A model generated the notes under the pieces. The model was not told where the DNA came from, did not search any database, and saw nothing but the letters and a program-made list of their open reading frames with translations. Positions 17,279 to 25,801 of a DNA stretch of 63,219 nucleotides are shown here, one piece after another; position 1 is the stretch's first letter; the number at the start of each line of letters is the position of its first letter. Source of the DNA: Streptomyces sp. A3M-1-3. Lineage in GTDB: Bacteria; Actinomycetota; Actinomycetes; Streptomycetales; Streptomycetaceae. The stretch lies in the NCBI RefSeq assembly GCF_024213665.1, contig NZ_JANAVP010000038.1, forward strand, positions 1 to 63,219, given 5' to 3'. The position numbers and the translations under genes were made by a program.

Positions 17279-18295
17279 ATGAGCCGCATCAACCACCAAG
17301 TCCGTCTGGCCGCACGCCCGGTGGGGCTGCCCCGGCCCACCGACTGGGAGCGGACGGAGGAGCCGGTCGGTGAGCCGGGTGACGGTGAGCTGCTGGTGCA
17401 GGTGCTCCAGCTCTCGCTCGACCCGGCGATGCGCGGTTGGATGAACGAGGGCAAGTCGTATATTCCGCCCGTGAAGATAGGCGAGGTGATGCGTGCGGGA
17501 GCGGTCGGACGGGTCATCGCGTCCCGCCACCCCGGCTTCGCCGAGGGCGACTACGCGTCGGGCACGTTCGGCGTCCAGGAATTCTGCGTGTCGGACGGGC
17601 GCGGGGTGATCAAGGTCGACCCCGCGCTGGCGCCGCTGCCCGTCTACCTCGGGACCCTCGGTATGACGGGCATGACGGCCTACTTCGGGCTGCTCGACAT
17701 CGGACGCCCCGAGGCCGGCCAGACGGTCGTGGTGTCCGGCGCCGCAGGGGCGGTGGGCAGCGTCGTGGGCCAGATCGCCAAGCTGAAGGGCTGCCGGGTG
17801 ATCGGCATCGCCGGCGGCGAGCGCAAGTGCCGGATGCTGGTGGAGGAGTTCGGCTTCGACGCCGCCATCGACTACCGGTCCGACGACGTGAAGAAGTCGC
17901 TGCGCGAGCTGGCCCCTGACGGCGTGGACGTCTACTTCGACAACGTCGGCGGCGACATCCTCGACGCGGTGCTGACCCGGCTGGCGCGCGGGGCCCGCAT
18001 CGTCATCTGCGGCGCGATCTCCCAGTACAACAGCGTGCAGCCGGTCAAGGGCCCGGCGAACTACCTCTCCCTGCTGGTGAACCGCGCCACGATGACCGGC
18101 ATGGTCGTCTTCGACTACGCCGACCGGTACGGCGGGGCCGTGACCGAGCTGGCCGGGTGGCTGGCAGAGGGCAGGCTGCGTTCGCTGGAGGACGTCGTCG
18201 ACGGCGGCGTCGACGCCTTCCACGACACGCTGCTGCGGCTGTTCAGCGGCGAGAACCACGGAAAGCTCGTCCTCCGCATCGCGCAGAGCGAGTGA
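17279..18295 (+). CDS. NADP-dependent MDR oxidoreductase (CurA-like), 338 aa
   Basis: Leukotriene B4 12-hydroxydehydrogenase/curcumin-reductase-type medium-chain reductase without zinc. It has QLSLDPAMRGWMNE, VVSGAAGAVGSVVGQIAKLKGCRVIGIAGG (NADP site), DVYFDNVGGDILDAVL and ISQYNSVQPVKGPANYLSLL. It reduces double bonds of enones with NADPH. The start at 17279 has GAGGAG upstream (17260s). It is monocistronic, ending in a strong terminator. Confidence 0.9.
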   Translation: MSRINHQVRLAARPVGLPRPTDWERTEEPVGEPGDGELLVQVLQLSLDPAMRGWMNEGKSYIPPVKIGEVMRAGAVGRVIASRHPGFAEGDYASGTFGVQEFCVSDGRGVIKVDPALAPLPVYLGTLGMTGMTAYFGLLDIGRPEAGQTVVVSGAAGAVGSVVGQIAKLKGCRVIGIAGGERKCRMLVEEFGFDAAIDYRSDDVKKSLRELAPDGVDVYFDNVGGDILDAVLTRLARGARIVICGAISQYNSVQPVKGPANYLSLLVNRATMTGMVVFDYADRYGGAVTELAGWLAEGRLRSLEDVVDGGVDAFHDTLLRLFSGENHGKLVLRIAQSE

Positions 18296-18348
18296 GCCGA
18301 AGGGGCTGAAAGCGCCCCCGGAGGCGAACCGAGCCTCAAAGAAGAGGC

Positions 18349-18392
18349 GGGCCCCGGCCGGCGCAGGGGGCGCTCCCCGTCGGCCGGGGCCC
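18349..18392. terminator. Large GC hairpin terminator
   Basis: A perfect 12-bp stem GGGCCCCGGCCG/CGGCCGGGGCCC around a 20-nt loop lies between the convergent MDR and fdhD genes. An overlapping alternative hairpin (AGCGCCCCC at 18311 with GGGGGCGCT at 18366) is also possible. Confidence 0.8.
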
Positions 18393-18419
18393 GGCCGCCG
18401 TGCAGCGGGCGGGGCCGGA

Positions 18420-19268
18420 TCAGCCCTGGGCGGCCGCGGCCGCCAGAGCGATGCGGTGCTCACCCGCGTACACGTTCATGGACGAGCCGCGCAGGAACCC
18501 GACCAGCGTGAGGCCGGTCTCGGCGGCGAGATCGACGGCGAGGGAGGACGGGGCCGAGACGGCGGCGAGCAGCGGGATGCCGGCCATCACCGCCTTCTGG
18601 GCGAGCTCGAACGAGGCGCGACCGGACACCAGAAGCACCGACCGCGACAGGGGCAGCCGGGAGTCCTGGAGTGCCCGTCCGACGATCTTGTCGACGGCGT
18701 TGTGCCGACCGACGTCCTCCCGTACGTCGAGCAGCTCCCCGTCGGGGGAGAACAGCGCCGCCGCGTGCAGCCCCCCGGTCCGGTCGAACACCCGCTGGGC
18801 CGCCCGCAGCCGGTCGGGGAGGCCGGCGAGCAGCGCGGGCTCGAGACGGACCGGGGGAGTGTCGTCGATCGGGAAGCGTGCGGTGGTGCGTACGGCGTCG
18901 AGGCTCGCCTTGCCGCACAGCCCGCACGAGGAGGTCGTGTAGACGTTGCGCTCCAGTGTGATGTCCGGGACCTCGACGCCCGGGGCGAGCTTCACGTCCA
19001 CCACGTTGTACGTGTTCACGCCGTCCGCCGTCGCCCCCGCGCAGTACACGATGGACTGCAGCTCCTCCGCCGCCCCGAGCACGCCCTCGCTCACCAGGAA
19101 CCCGGCGGCCAGGGCGAAGTCGTCGCCCGGTGTGCGCATCGTGATGGCGAGCGGCTTGCCGTTCAGCCGGATCTCGAGCGGCTCCTCGGCGACAAGCGTG
19201 TCGGGGCGGGTGGAGACGGCCCCGTCCCTGATGCGGATGACGCGGCGGCGCTCGGTGACCCGTCCCAT
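18420..19268 (-). CDS. fdhD: Formate dehydrogenase accessory sulfurtransferase FdhD, 282 aa
   Basis: FdhD carries sulfur from a cysteine desulfurase to the molybdenum cofactor of formate dehydrogenases. The catalytic pair is present as SCGLCGK (Cys115 and Cys118). Other family marks are DFALAAGFLVSEGV, FDRTGGLHAAALF, REDVGRHNAVDKIVG and SGRASFELAQKAVMAGIP. The start at ATG 19268 (MGRVTERRRVIRI) is the family start, though the Shine-Dalgarno is weak. The gene is intact, but the formate dehydrogenase subunit genes just upstream (19298-20001) are broken. Either FdhD serves an enzyme encoded elsewhere or it is about to decay. Confidence 0.92.
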   Translation of the reverse strand: MGRVTERRRVIRIRDGAVSTRPDTLVAEEPLEIRLNGKPLAITMRTPGDDFALAAGFLVSEGVLGAAEELQSIVYCAGATADGVNTYNVVDVKLAPGVEVPDITLERNVYTTSSCGLCGKASLDAVRTTARFPIDDTPPVRLEPALLAGLPDRLRAAQRVFDRTGGLHAAALFSPDGELLDVREDVGRHNAVDKIVGRALQDSRLPLSRSVLLVSGRASFELAQKAVMAGIPLLAAVSAPSSLAVDLAAETGLTLVGFLRGSSMNVYAGEHRIALAAAAAQG

Positions 19269-19297
19269 GGTGATCAGTCCCAGTCGTTTCGTTGGTA

Positions 19298-19818
19298 TCA
19301 ACGCTGCTGTACGTGCTGGAAGCCGAACCGGCCCTTGATGCACAGGTTGCCGTGGGTCACCGGGTTGTCGTGCGGCGAGGTGACCTTGACGATCTCATTC
19401 TCCTGCACGTGAAGGGTGGGGTTGCAGCCGACGCCGCAGTAGGCGCAGACGGTGGTCGTCTCGGTCTGGGCCGCCTCGTCCCAGGTCCCGGCCTCGCGCA
19501 TGTCGAATTCGGTCCTGAAGCTGAGCGCTCCGGGCAGGCCTCAATGCAGTTCCCGCAGGCGGAGTCGGTGAGCGGCGCGTCGTGCTCGGTGGAGATTACG
19601 GGCGTCGAAGCCGCGGCCCGCGACGGCGATCGCGAAGGTGTTCTGCCACTGCTCGCCCCAGGCGTCCACGCACCTGTAGCAGAGGATGCACTTGTCGTAG
19701 TCGCGGACGTAGAGGTCGTTGTCGACCACGGGCTCCTCGTCGACGCGTGCGGCGACCGCGCCGAAGCGGTCGGGCGTCGCCTCGTGCTCCTTGATCCACT
19801 CTGCCGCTCGCGGGGCTC
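19298..19818 (-). pseudogene. Formate dehydrogenase Fe-S subunit, N-terminally deleted and frameshifted
   Basis: Segments lie in order: AAEWIKEHEATPDRFG, DNDLYVRDYDKCILCYRC, then STEHDAPLTDSAC, then MREAGTWDEAAQTETTTVC with AYCGVGCNPTLHVQ and HGNLCIKGRFGFQHVQQR before the stop. These match the ~290-aa iron-sulfur protein of actinobacterial NAD-linked formate dehydrogenases. Lesions: the N-terminal [2Fe-2S] domain is gone; the fourth Cys of the first ferredoxin motif is Trp (CVDAWGEQW); one nucleotide is gained after GFDAR (near 19606); the second ferredoxin motif lost about three residues (DSACGNCIEACP); another frameshift follows near 19540. It cannot make a working protein. Confidence 0.8.
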
Positions 19819-19825
19819 CGCCCCG

Positions 19826-20001
19826 GCTTCGGTAACCCGCCTGCAACAGCAGTGCCGCCGGGGCGCGTTCACACAGGCCCAGGCATGGGCTGGGTTGCCG
19901 GACTGCGCCCCCGATGCCGCGCCGGCAGGGCCCACGCGTTCCGACAGGCCCGCCGTCAGCGCGGCCGAGCCGCGCGACGCGCACGCCAGGTCCGTACAGA
20001 C
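19826..20001 (-). pseudogene. Remnant of the NuoE-like domain of formate dehydrogenase beta subunit
   Basis: Reading leftwards from 20001, VCTDLACASRGSAALTAGL is the thioredoxin-like [2Fe-2S] domain of NuoE/NuoF fusion subunits. After a frameshift, SPCLGLCERAPAALLLQAG completes the four-cysteine set. The sequence then runs straight into the AAEWIK segment of the Fe-S subunit, so the entire NuoF part (FMN/NADH site, about 400 residues) and the start of the next gene have been deleted. The N-terminus before VCTDLAC is also missing. Confidence 0.7.
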
Positions 20002-20165
20002 ATTTGTCGGTCAAGGGTCGACACAGCCGGTCACGCGCAGTAGCCGACCTTGGGGAAGTGCCAAAGTCCAGGGGCTGAATCCTGTGGGATCACTTGCCGC
20101 CGTACCGATTGGTAGCAGCCAAGACTGGGTGGTTCCTGACTTCCGTACGTAGGGGGATTCCGCTT

Positions 20166-21104
20166 ATGACCGGCTCACGCGTGGTCGCGCTCGGGCACTA
20201 CCAGCCCGCCAAGGTGCTCACCAATGACGACCTGGCGGCGCTGGTGGACACCAGTGACGAGTGGATCCGCAGCCGCGTCGGAATCCGGACCCGGCACGTG
20301 GCGGGCCCGGACGAGCCGGTCGACGAGCTCGCCGCGCACGCCGGCGCCAAGGCGCTGGCCACCGCCGGCATCACGCCCGGCGACATCGACCTCGTGCTGG
20401 TCGCCACCTCCACCGCGATCGACCGCTCCCCGAACATGGCCGCCCGCGTCGCGGCCCGGCTCGGCATGGGTTCGCCCGCGGCGATGGACATCAACGTCGT
20501 CTGCTCGGGCTTCACCCACGCCCTGGCCACCGCCGACCACGCCGTACGGGCCGGTTCCGCCACCCGAGCCCTGGTCATCGGCGCCGACAAGATGGCCGAC
20601 ATCACCGACTGGACGGACCGCACCACGTGCGTGCTCGTGGGTGACGGCGCGGGCGCGGCCGTCGTCGAGGCGAGCGAGGAGCCGGGCATCGGCCCGGTGC
20701 TGTGGGGCTCGGTGCCCGAGATGGGGCACGCCGTACGGATCGAGGGCACGCCGCCGCGGTTCGCGCAGGAGGGCCAGTCCGTCTACCGCTGGGCGACCAC
20801 CCAGCTGCCGCCGATCGCCCGCAAGGTGTGCGAGCGGGCCGGGGTCGCGCCCGAGGAGCTCGCGGCGGTCGTCCTGCACCAGGCCAACCTGCGGATCATC
20901 GAGCCGGTCGCGCAGAAGATCGGCGCGGTCAACGCCGTGATCGCCCGCGACGTGGTCGACTCCGGCAACACCTCGGCCGGCTCCATCCCCATGGCGCTGT
21001 CCAAGCTGATCGAGCGAGGCGAGGTCGAGTCGGGCGCGCCGGTGCTGCTCTTCGGCTTCGGCGGGAACCTCTCGTACGCGGGCCAGGTCATCCGCTGCCC
21101 CTGA
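20166..21104 (+). CDS. Beta-ketoacyl-ACP synthase III family protein, 312 aa
   Basis: KAS III (FabH-like) with the full catalytic triad: Cys113 (INVVCSGFTHA), His238 (VLHQANLRI) and Asn268 (SGNTSAGS). It joins an acyl-CoA with malonyl-ACP, or acts as an acyltransferase in a secondary pathway. ATG 20166 follows AGGGGGAT, and MTGSRVVALGHYQPAKVLTN is the family N-terminus. It is not in a fab operon (no fabD, acpP or fabF next to it), so it is probably an accessory KAS III, not the housekeeping FabH. A GntR regulator follows in the same direction. Confidence 0.9.
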   Translation: MTGSRVVALGHYQPAKVLTNDDLAALVDTSDEWIRSRVGIRTRHVAGPDEPVDELAAHAGAKALATAGITPGDIDLVLVATSTAIDRSPNMAARVAARLGMGSPAAMDINVVCSGFTHALATADHAVRAGSATRALVIGADKMADITDWTDRTTCVLVGDGAGAAVVEASEEPGIGPVLWGSVPEMGHAVRIEGTPPRFAQEGQSVYRWATTQLPPIARKVCERAGVAPEELAAVVLHQANLRIIEPVAQKIGAVNAVIARDVVDSGNTSAGSIPMALSKLIERGEVESGAPVLLFGFGGNLSYAGQVIRCP

Positions 21105-21159
21105 GTGTCCCGCACGCCGCCCACGCGCCCGCCCCCGCACCGCCGACACGGCGCCCCGG

Positions 21160-21215
21160 TCCTCGGCCCTCGGTAGACTGTAGACGATAGCCAATTCGAG
21201 GCGAGGGGAACTGCG
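21160..21215 (+). promoter_or_regulatory. Possible promoter/operator of the GntR gene
   Basis: The stretch around 21173-21192 (GTAGACTGTAGACGATAG) has a short direct repeat of GTAGAC just before the regulator and its GAGGCGAGGGGAA ribosome binding region. GntR/FCD regulators often bind such TGTAGAC-type sites near their own start. This is inference only. Confidence 0.25.
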
Positions 21216-21893
21216 ATGTTGTCCGCAGGACTGCCGCAGGGTGCCGTGCCGAAGCTGGAGCGGCCGGGCCCGCTGCGTGAGCGCGTGTACGAGGCGCTGC
21301 TGGAGCTCATCACCACCCGGGCGCTGCGCCCCGGCCAGCACCTGGTCGAGAGCGAACTCGCCGGGCATCTGGGCGTCTCGCGGCAGCCGGTCCGCGAAGC
21401 GCTCCAGCGGCTGAACACCGAGGGCTGGGTCGATCTGCGCCCCGCGCAGGGCGCGTTCGTCCACGAGCCGACCGAGGCGGAGGCCGACCAGCTGCTCTCC
21501 GTCCGTACGCTCCTGGAGGCCGAAGCCGCCCGGCTGGCCGCCGCCGATTCCGCCAAGGCCGGAATCATCACCCTGGAGGCGCTGTGCGCCAAGGGCGAGC
21601 AGGCGGTCGCCGAGGACGACGTGGATCTGGCGGCGGCGACCAACGCCGAGTTCCACGCCAAGATCATGGAACTGGCGGGCAACGCCGTACTCGCCGAACT
21701 CGCCGCGCAGGTCGACCGCCGGGTCCGCTGGTACTACACGCCCGTCGCCCGGCAGCGCGGCAAGCAGTCCTGGATCGAGCACCGGGAGCTGATCGCCGCG
21801 ATCTCCGCACGCGACGAACAGCGCGCCACGGAGGTCATGCGGGCTCACACGGAGCACACCCGCACGACCTACCACGAGCGCGCGCAAACCTAG
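21216..21893 (+). CDS. GntR-family (FCD/FadR subfamily) transcriptional regulator, 225 aa
   Basis: The N-terminal winged HTH (LRERVYEALLELITTRALRPGQHLVESELAGHLGVSRQPVREALQRL) is followed by an all-helical FCD ligand domain with metal/ligand residues (NAEFHAKIMELAGNAVL and later EHRELIAAISARDEQRATEVMRAHTEH). Such proteins usually sense organic acids. The start at 21216 has GAGGCGAGGGGAA upstream. Its stop lies inside the terminator palindrome at 21890. The target is unknown; the KAS III gene upstream is one candidate. Confidence 0.9.
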   Translation: MLSAGLPQGAVPKLERPGPLRERVYEALLELITTRALRPGQHLVESELAGHLGVSRQPVREALQRLNTEGWVDLRPAQGAFVHEPTEAEADQLLSVRTLLEAEAARLAAADSAKAGIITLEALCAKGEQAVAEDDVDLAAATNAEFHAKIMELAGNAVLAELAAQVDRRVRWYYTPVARQRGKQSWIEHRELIAAISARDEQRATEVMRAHTEHTRTTYHERAQT

Positions 21894-21919
21894 TACCGCA
21901 ACGGCCGTTGCAGTACTAG
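21890..21919 (+). terminator. 30-nt palindromic terminator overlapping the GntR stop codon
   Basis: CTAGTACCGCAACGG pairs with CCGTTGCAGTACTAG with one mismatch, followed by GTGCTTTT. The TAG stop of the regulator is part of the left arm. Confidence 0.75.
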
Positions 21920-21965
21920 GTGCTTTTCGGTTGTGGGTAGTTGATTCGAGTCAACTGCTCAACCG

Positions 21966-22322
21966 TCAGTCGCGGTCGCCATTGTCGCGGTCGCCATTGT
22001 CGTGGTCACCGTTGTCACGGTCACCGTTACCGCCGCGGTCACCGTTGTCGCGGTCACCGTTACCGCCGCGGTCACCGTTGTCGCGGTCACCGTTACCGCC
22101 GCGGTTGTCGTCGTCATCGTCGTGGTGGTTGCTGTGGTGGCCACGGCGGTCGGAGTCGTCGTCATCGCAGTCGTAGCGGTCCCAGTAGTCGCAATAGTCG
22201 GACGAGGAAACCGCGTTGGACGGGGCGGCGGCACTGGCGATGCCGGCTCCACCGAAGGCCAGAGCCAGAGCTGCGAACAGACTGGCGAACAGCCGGAGAA
22301 TCATGGATGTCGTTGCCCGCAT
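21966..22322 (-). CDS. Small secreted Asp/Asn/Gly-rich repeat protein, 118 aa
   Basis: A Sec signal peptide (MRATTSMILRLFASLFAALALAFGGAGIASAAA) is followed by a short Tyr/Cys segment (SSDYCDYWDRYDCDDDD), then a His/Asp tract and repeats of an 11-residue unit (RGGNGDRDNGD, three copies) ending in NGDRDNGDRD. The mature protein is very acidic and hydrophilic, so disordered and possibly cation-binding. ATG 22322 has a strong GGGAAGGGGAAG site. The function is unknown. The 33-nt DNA repeats could vary in copy number. Confidence 0.75.
   Translation of the reverse strand: MRATTSMILRLFASLFAALALAFGGAGIASAAAPSNAVSSSDYCDYWDRYDCDDDDSDRRGHHSNHHDDDDDNRGGNGDRDNGDRGGNGDRDNGDRGGNGDRDNGDHDNGDRDNGDRD
21990..22110 (-). 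repeat. 33-nt tandem repeats in the secreted acidic protein gene
   Basis: About three copies of a 33-nt unit containing CGGTCACCGTTACCGCCG and CGGTCACCGTTGTCG, plus partial 15- and 9-nt derivatives at the 3' end of the gene. Length changes by whole units keep the frame. Confidence 0.8.
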
Positions 22323-22866
22323 GGTGCTTCCCCTTCCCGGGGGCGTAGACGGGGCCGAGCCCTGCACGGCCGCGGTCGCACCAGTGAGATGTTTTCGATG
22401 CGTTCGCGGAAGGGCCCGGTACGCCGGCGTTGAGTGTGGCGGGAGTGGCCACCGCCGACCCACGCGCTGCATGCGCGGCATCGGGCCCGCTGGGCTGCTG
22501 AGTGAAGCAGCCCTGGTAGCGGGGCATCTGTCCCTCCGACGACAACCCTGGTGGTCGTCGATCGGGATTTCGTTCAAACTGGTTCTAATTTAGGCATAGG
22601 GTCATATGAAAGTCAAACGGGAACTATCGGGCATGCGCATGTAAGGTGCGTGCCGCCGTTGGGGCAACTCACATTTACGTCACGGGAATTGGGGAGTGGA
22701 CGCCTGGTCGGGACCGTGGGAGCCACGTGACGCGATCGTGCCTTTGTCCTCGACGTGGAGAAAGTCGTACCGAATCCCTGCGCAACTTCTTCCCACCCTG
22801 GCAAAGCGCTGCTACGTTCCCCTGGAAAGCCCGACAGAGACAGCCGATCAAGGCGGGAGGGGTGGC
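22323..22866. other. Long divergent intergenic region (544 bp), probable promoters
   Basis: Lies between the leftward secreted-protein gene and the rightward ROK regulator. The part at 22560-22620 is notably AT-richer (TTCAAACTGGTTCTAATT, CATATGAAAGTCAAAC) than its surroundings, as expected of a promoter or regulator site. Open frames crossing the region are extensions of the ROK frame and shadows. I see no RNA gene. Confidence 0.4.
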
Positions 22867-24057
22867 GTGAGGCGCATGACGGCTCGACCCGCGAACGCGC
22901 ACCAGGCGCGACTGCTCCGCCTGCTGCGTGACGGCGGTCCCAACTCCCGGGCACAGCTCGGGGATCAGGTCGACCTCTCCCGCTCCAAGCTCGCCGTCGA
23001 GGTCGACCGGCTGCTGGAGACCGGTCTGGTCGTCGCCGACGGTCTCGCCGCCTCGCGCGGCGGCCGCCGCTCGCACAACATCCGGCTCGCGCCCGCCCTG
23101 CGCTTCCTCGGGGTGGACATCGGAGCCACCTCGGTCGATGTCGCCGTCACGAACGCGGAGTTGGAGGTACTCGGCCACCTCAACCACCCGATGGACGTCC
23201 GGGAGGGCCCGGTCGCCGTCTTCGAGCAGGTGCTCGCGATGGCGGCAAAGCTCAGGGCCTCGGGTCTCGCGGAGGGGTTCGACGGCGCCGGCATCGGCGT
23301 CCCCGGCCCCGTCCGCTTCCCCGAAGGCGTACCGGTCGCGCCGCCGATCATGCCGGGCTGGGACGGGTTCCCCGTACGGGAAGCCCTCAGCCAGGAGCTG
23401 GGCTGCCCGGTCATGGTCGACAACGACGTGAACCTGATGGCGATGGGAGAGCAGCACGCGGGCGTCGCCCGCTCCGTGAACGACTTCCTCTGCGTCAAGA
23501 TCGGCACCGGTATCGGCTGCGGCATCGTCGTCGGCGGCGATGTCTACCGCGGTACGACGGGCAGCGCGGGCGACATCGGCCATATCCAGGTCGATCCGGC
23601 CGGCCATGCCTGTGCCTGTGGCAACAAGGGCTGCCTGGAAGCCCACTTCAGCGGCGCCGCGCTCGCCCGCGACGCCGAGGACGCGGCACGCTCGGGCCAC
23701 TCGCCCGAACTCGCCGCCCGGCTGGAGGCGGCGGGCCGGCTCACCGCCGCCGACGTCGCCGGCGCGGCCGCCGCGGGCGACGCCACCTCGCTGGAGCTCA
23801 TCCGCGAGGGCGGCAACCGGGTCGGCCAGGTCATCGCCGGACTCGTCAGCTTCTTCAACCCCGGCCTGGTGGTGATCGGCGGCGGTGTGACCGGACTCGG
23901 CCACACCCTGCTGGCCAGCGTCCGCACCCAGGTCTACCGCCGGTCGCTGCCGCTGGCGACCGGCAATCTCCCCATCGTCCTGGGGGAGTTGGGACCGGCC
24001 GCCGGAGTGATCGGCGCCGCCCGATTGATCAGCGACCACCTGTTCTCGCCTGTCTGA
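22867..24057 (+). CDS. ROK-family transcriptional regulator/sugar kinase, 396 aa
   Basis: The N-terminal winged HTH (AHQARLLRLLRDGGPNSRAQLGDQVDLSRSKLAVEVDRL) is followed by a ROK kinase fold: phosphate-binding LGVDIGATSVDVAV, IGVPGPV, VMVDNDVNLMAMGE, CVKIGTGIGCGIVVGG and the zinc motif CACGNKGCLEA. Proteins of this type repress sugar uptake operons and are released by a sugar or sugar phosphate. GTG 22867 lies just after GGGAGGGG; ATG 22876 is also possible. It is followed 118 bp later by an ABC sugar transporter on the same strand, its likely target. Confidence 0.9.
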   Translation: MRRMTARPANAHQARLLRLLRDGGPNSRAQLGDQVDLSRSKLAVEVDRLLETGLVVADGLAASRGGRRSHNIRLAPALRFLGVDIGATSVDVAVTNAELEVLGHLNHPMDVREGPVAVFEQVLAMAAKLRASGLAEGFDGAGIGVPGPVRFPEGVPVAPPIMPGWDGFPVREALSQELGCPVMVDNDVNLMAMGEQHAGVARSVNDFLCVKIGTGIGCGIVVGGDVYRGTTGSAGDIGHIQVDPAGHACACGNKGCLEAHFSGAALARDAEDAARSGHSPELAARLEAAGRLTAADVAGAAAAGDATSLELIREGGNRVGQVIAGLVSFFNPGLVVIGGGVTGLGHTLLASVRTQVYRRSLPLATGNLPIVLGELGPAAGVIGAARLISDHLFSPV

Positions 24058-24175
24058 CCGGCAAGACCGGCGTACGTACCACCAGTAGCACCAGTACCCG
24101 CAACGCCTACACCTGGCTCAGCCCTGCCCACTTGGAGTCTGGCTTCACCGGCCGCACCCGCCGAGGGGAAATGTC

Positions 24176-25699
24176 ATGGCACCAGAACCACCCCTGCTCA
24201 CCATGTCCGGCATCACCAAGTCCTTCCCCGGCGTACGCGCCCTCGACGGCGTCGACCTGGACGTGCTGCCGGGCGAAGTCCACTGCCTCCTCGGCCAGAA
24301 CGGCGCTGGGAAGTCCACCCTCATCAAGGTGCTCGCCGGAGCCCACCAGCCCGACGACGGACAGATCGCCTGGAAGGGCGAGCCGGTCGCCCTCAAGTCG
24401 CCGATCGCCGCCATGCGCCTCGGCATCGCCACCATCTACCAGGAACTCGACCTGGTGGAGGGCCTGTCGGTGGCCGAGAACGTCTTCCTCGGCCATGAGC
24501 CCACCACAGCCGGGTTCATCGTGCGCGGTAAGGAGGCGAGGGCAGCAACAGCCGCCCTGCTCCGGCGCCTTGGCCATCCGGAGATCGATCCCGGACACCC
24601 CGTCGGCTCGCTCTCCGCCGCCCAGCAGCAGATCGTCTCCATGGCGCGGGCGCTGTCCCACGACGTACGGCTCATCGTGATGGACGAGCCGTCCGCCGCC
24701 CTCGACCCCGACGAGGTCGCCAACCTCTTCCGGATCGTCGGCGGCCTGACCGCCGACGGAGTCGCCGTCGTCTACATCTCCCACCGGCTCGAGGAGATCC
24801 GCCGCATCGGCGACCGGGTGACCGTCCTCAAGGACGGCCGCGCCGTGGCCGGCGGCCTGTCCGCCCAGGACACACCCACCCACGACATCGTTGCCATGAT
24901 GACCGGACGCAAGGTCGAATACGTCTTCCCGGAGCGGCCCGTGCGGCAGCCGGACGGACGCGACCGCCCGGTACTCAAGGTCGAAGGACTCGCCAGGGAC
25001 GGCGAGTTCGCACCGGTCGACCTCGAACTCCACCCCGGCGAGATCGTCGGTCTGGCCGGGCTCGTCGGGTCGGGGCGCTCGGAGATCCTGGAGACGATCT
25101 ACGGGGCGCGCAAACCCAGCCAGGGCCGGGTCATCGTGAACGGGCGCCCCGTGCGTACCGGTAGCGTCCGGGCCGCCGTCCGGGCGGGACTGGGCCTCGC
25201 CCCCGAGGAGCGCAAGGCCCAAGGGCTGCTGATGCTCGAATCCGTCACCCGGAACGTCTCGGTCTCCTCCATGTCCCGCTTCTCGTACGGGGGCTGGCTC
25301 GACCGTACGAAGGAACGCGACGCGGCCCGGACCGCCACCCGGAAACTCTCGCTGCGCCCAGACAACCCCGACGCCCGCATCCGCACCCTCTCCGGCGGCA
25401 ACCAGCAGAAGGCGGTCCTCGCCCGCTGGCTGCTGCGCGGCTGCCGGGTCCTGCTGCTCGACGAACCGACCCGCGGCGTGGACGTCGGCGCCCGCGCCGA
25501 GCTCTACGCCGTCATCCGCCGGCTGGCCGACGACGGCCTCGCCGTCCTCCTCGTCTCCAGCGAGGTCCCGGAAGTGCTGGGCCTCGCGGACAAGGTGGTG
25601 GTGCTTCGTGAGGGCCGGGTCGTTCATACCGCGCCCTCACGAGACCTTGACGAGTACCGCGTACTCGACCTCGTGGTAACTCCTCCCTCTCATGAATGA
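24176..25699 (+). CDS. Sugar ABC transporter ATPase (RbsA/XylG type), 507 aa
   Basis: Two fused ABC domains. The first has a normal Walker A (GQNGAGKST) and Walker B (LIVMDEPSAALD), with a degenerate signature LSAAQQQ. The second has the altered P-loop GLVGSGRSE and signature LSGGNQQKAVLARWL, with LLLDEPTRGVDVGAR. This asymmetry is standard for CUT2 monosaccharide importers. The start at 24176 follows GAGGGGAA. It energises the permease and binding protein encoded next, at the inner face of the membrane. The imported sugar is not evident; the downstream genes suggest an inositol-like or modified sugar. Confidence 0.92.
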   Translation: MAPEPPLLTMSGITKSFPGVRALDGVDLDVLPGEVHCLLGQNGAGKSTLIKVLAGAHQPDDGQIAWKGEPVALKSPIAAMRLGIATIYQELDLVEGLSVAENVFLGHEPTTAGFIVRGKEARAATAALLRRLGHPEIDPGHPVGSLSAAQQQIVSMARALSHDVRLIVMDEPSAALDPDEVANLFRIVGGLTADGVAVVYISHRLEEIRRIGDRVTVLKDGRAVAGGLSAQDTPTHDIVAMMTGRKVEYVFPERPVRQPDGRDRPVLKVEGLARDGEFAPVDLELHPGEIVGLAGLVGSGRSEILETIYGARKPSQGRVIVNGRPVRTGSVRAAVRAGLGLAPEERKAQGLLMLESVTRNVSVSSMSRFSYGGWLDRTKERDAARTATRKLSLRPDNPDARIRTLSGGNQQKAVLARWLLRGCRVLLLDEPTRGVDVGARAELYAVIRRLADDGLAVLLVSSEVPEVLGLADKVVVLREGRVVHTAPSRDLDEYRVLDLVVTPPSHE

Positions 25700-25801
25700 G
25701 AGGGCTTCTCACTCGGCCGCATGGCGACCTCATGACGGCCAAGCCCTGACCGCTGCCCGAGGGCAGACATACAACCTACCAGTGTCTGACGGGAGTTCAT
25801 C

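Noticed and set aside
16097..18463. Continuous 788-codon minus-strand frame
   Set aside because: Only the part left of 16702 looks coding; the rest is antisense to the ferredoxin-like and MDR genes.
19298..19501. Intact small ferredoxin-like gene encoding CAYCGVGC
   Set aside because: It is the last part of the formate dehydrogenase Fe-S subunit; preceding parts lie in other frames.
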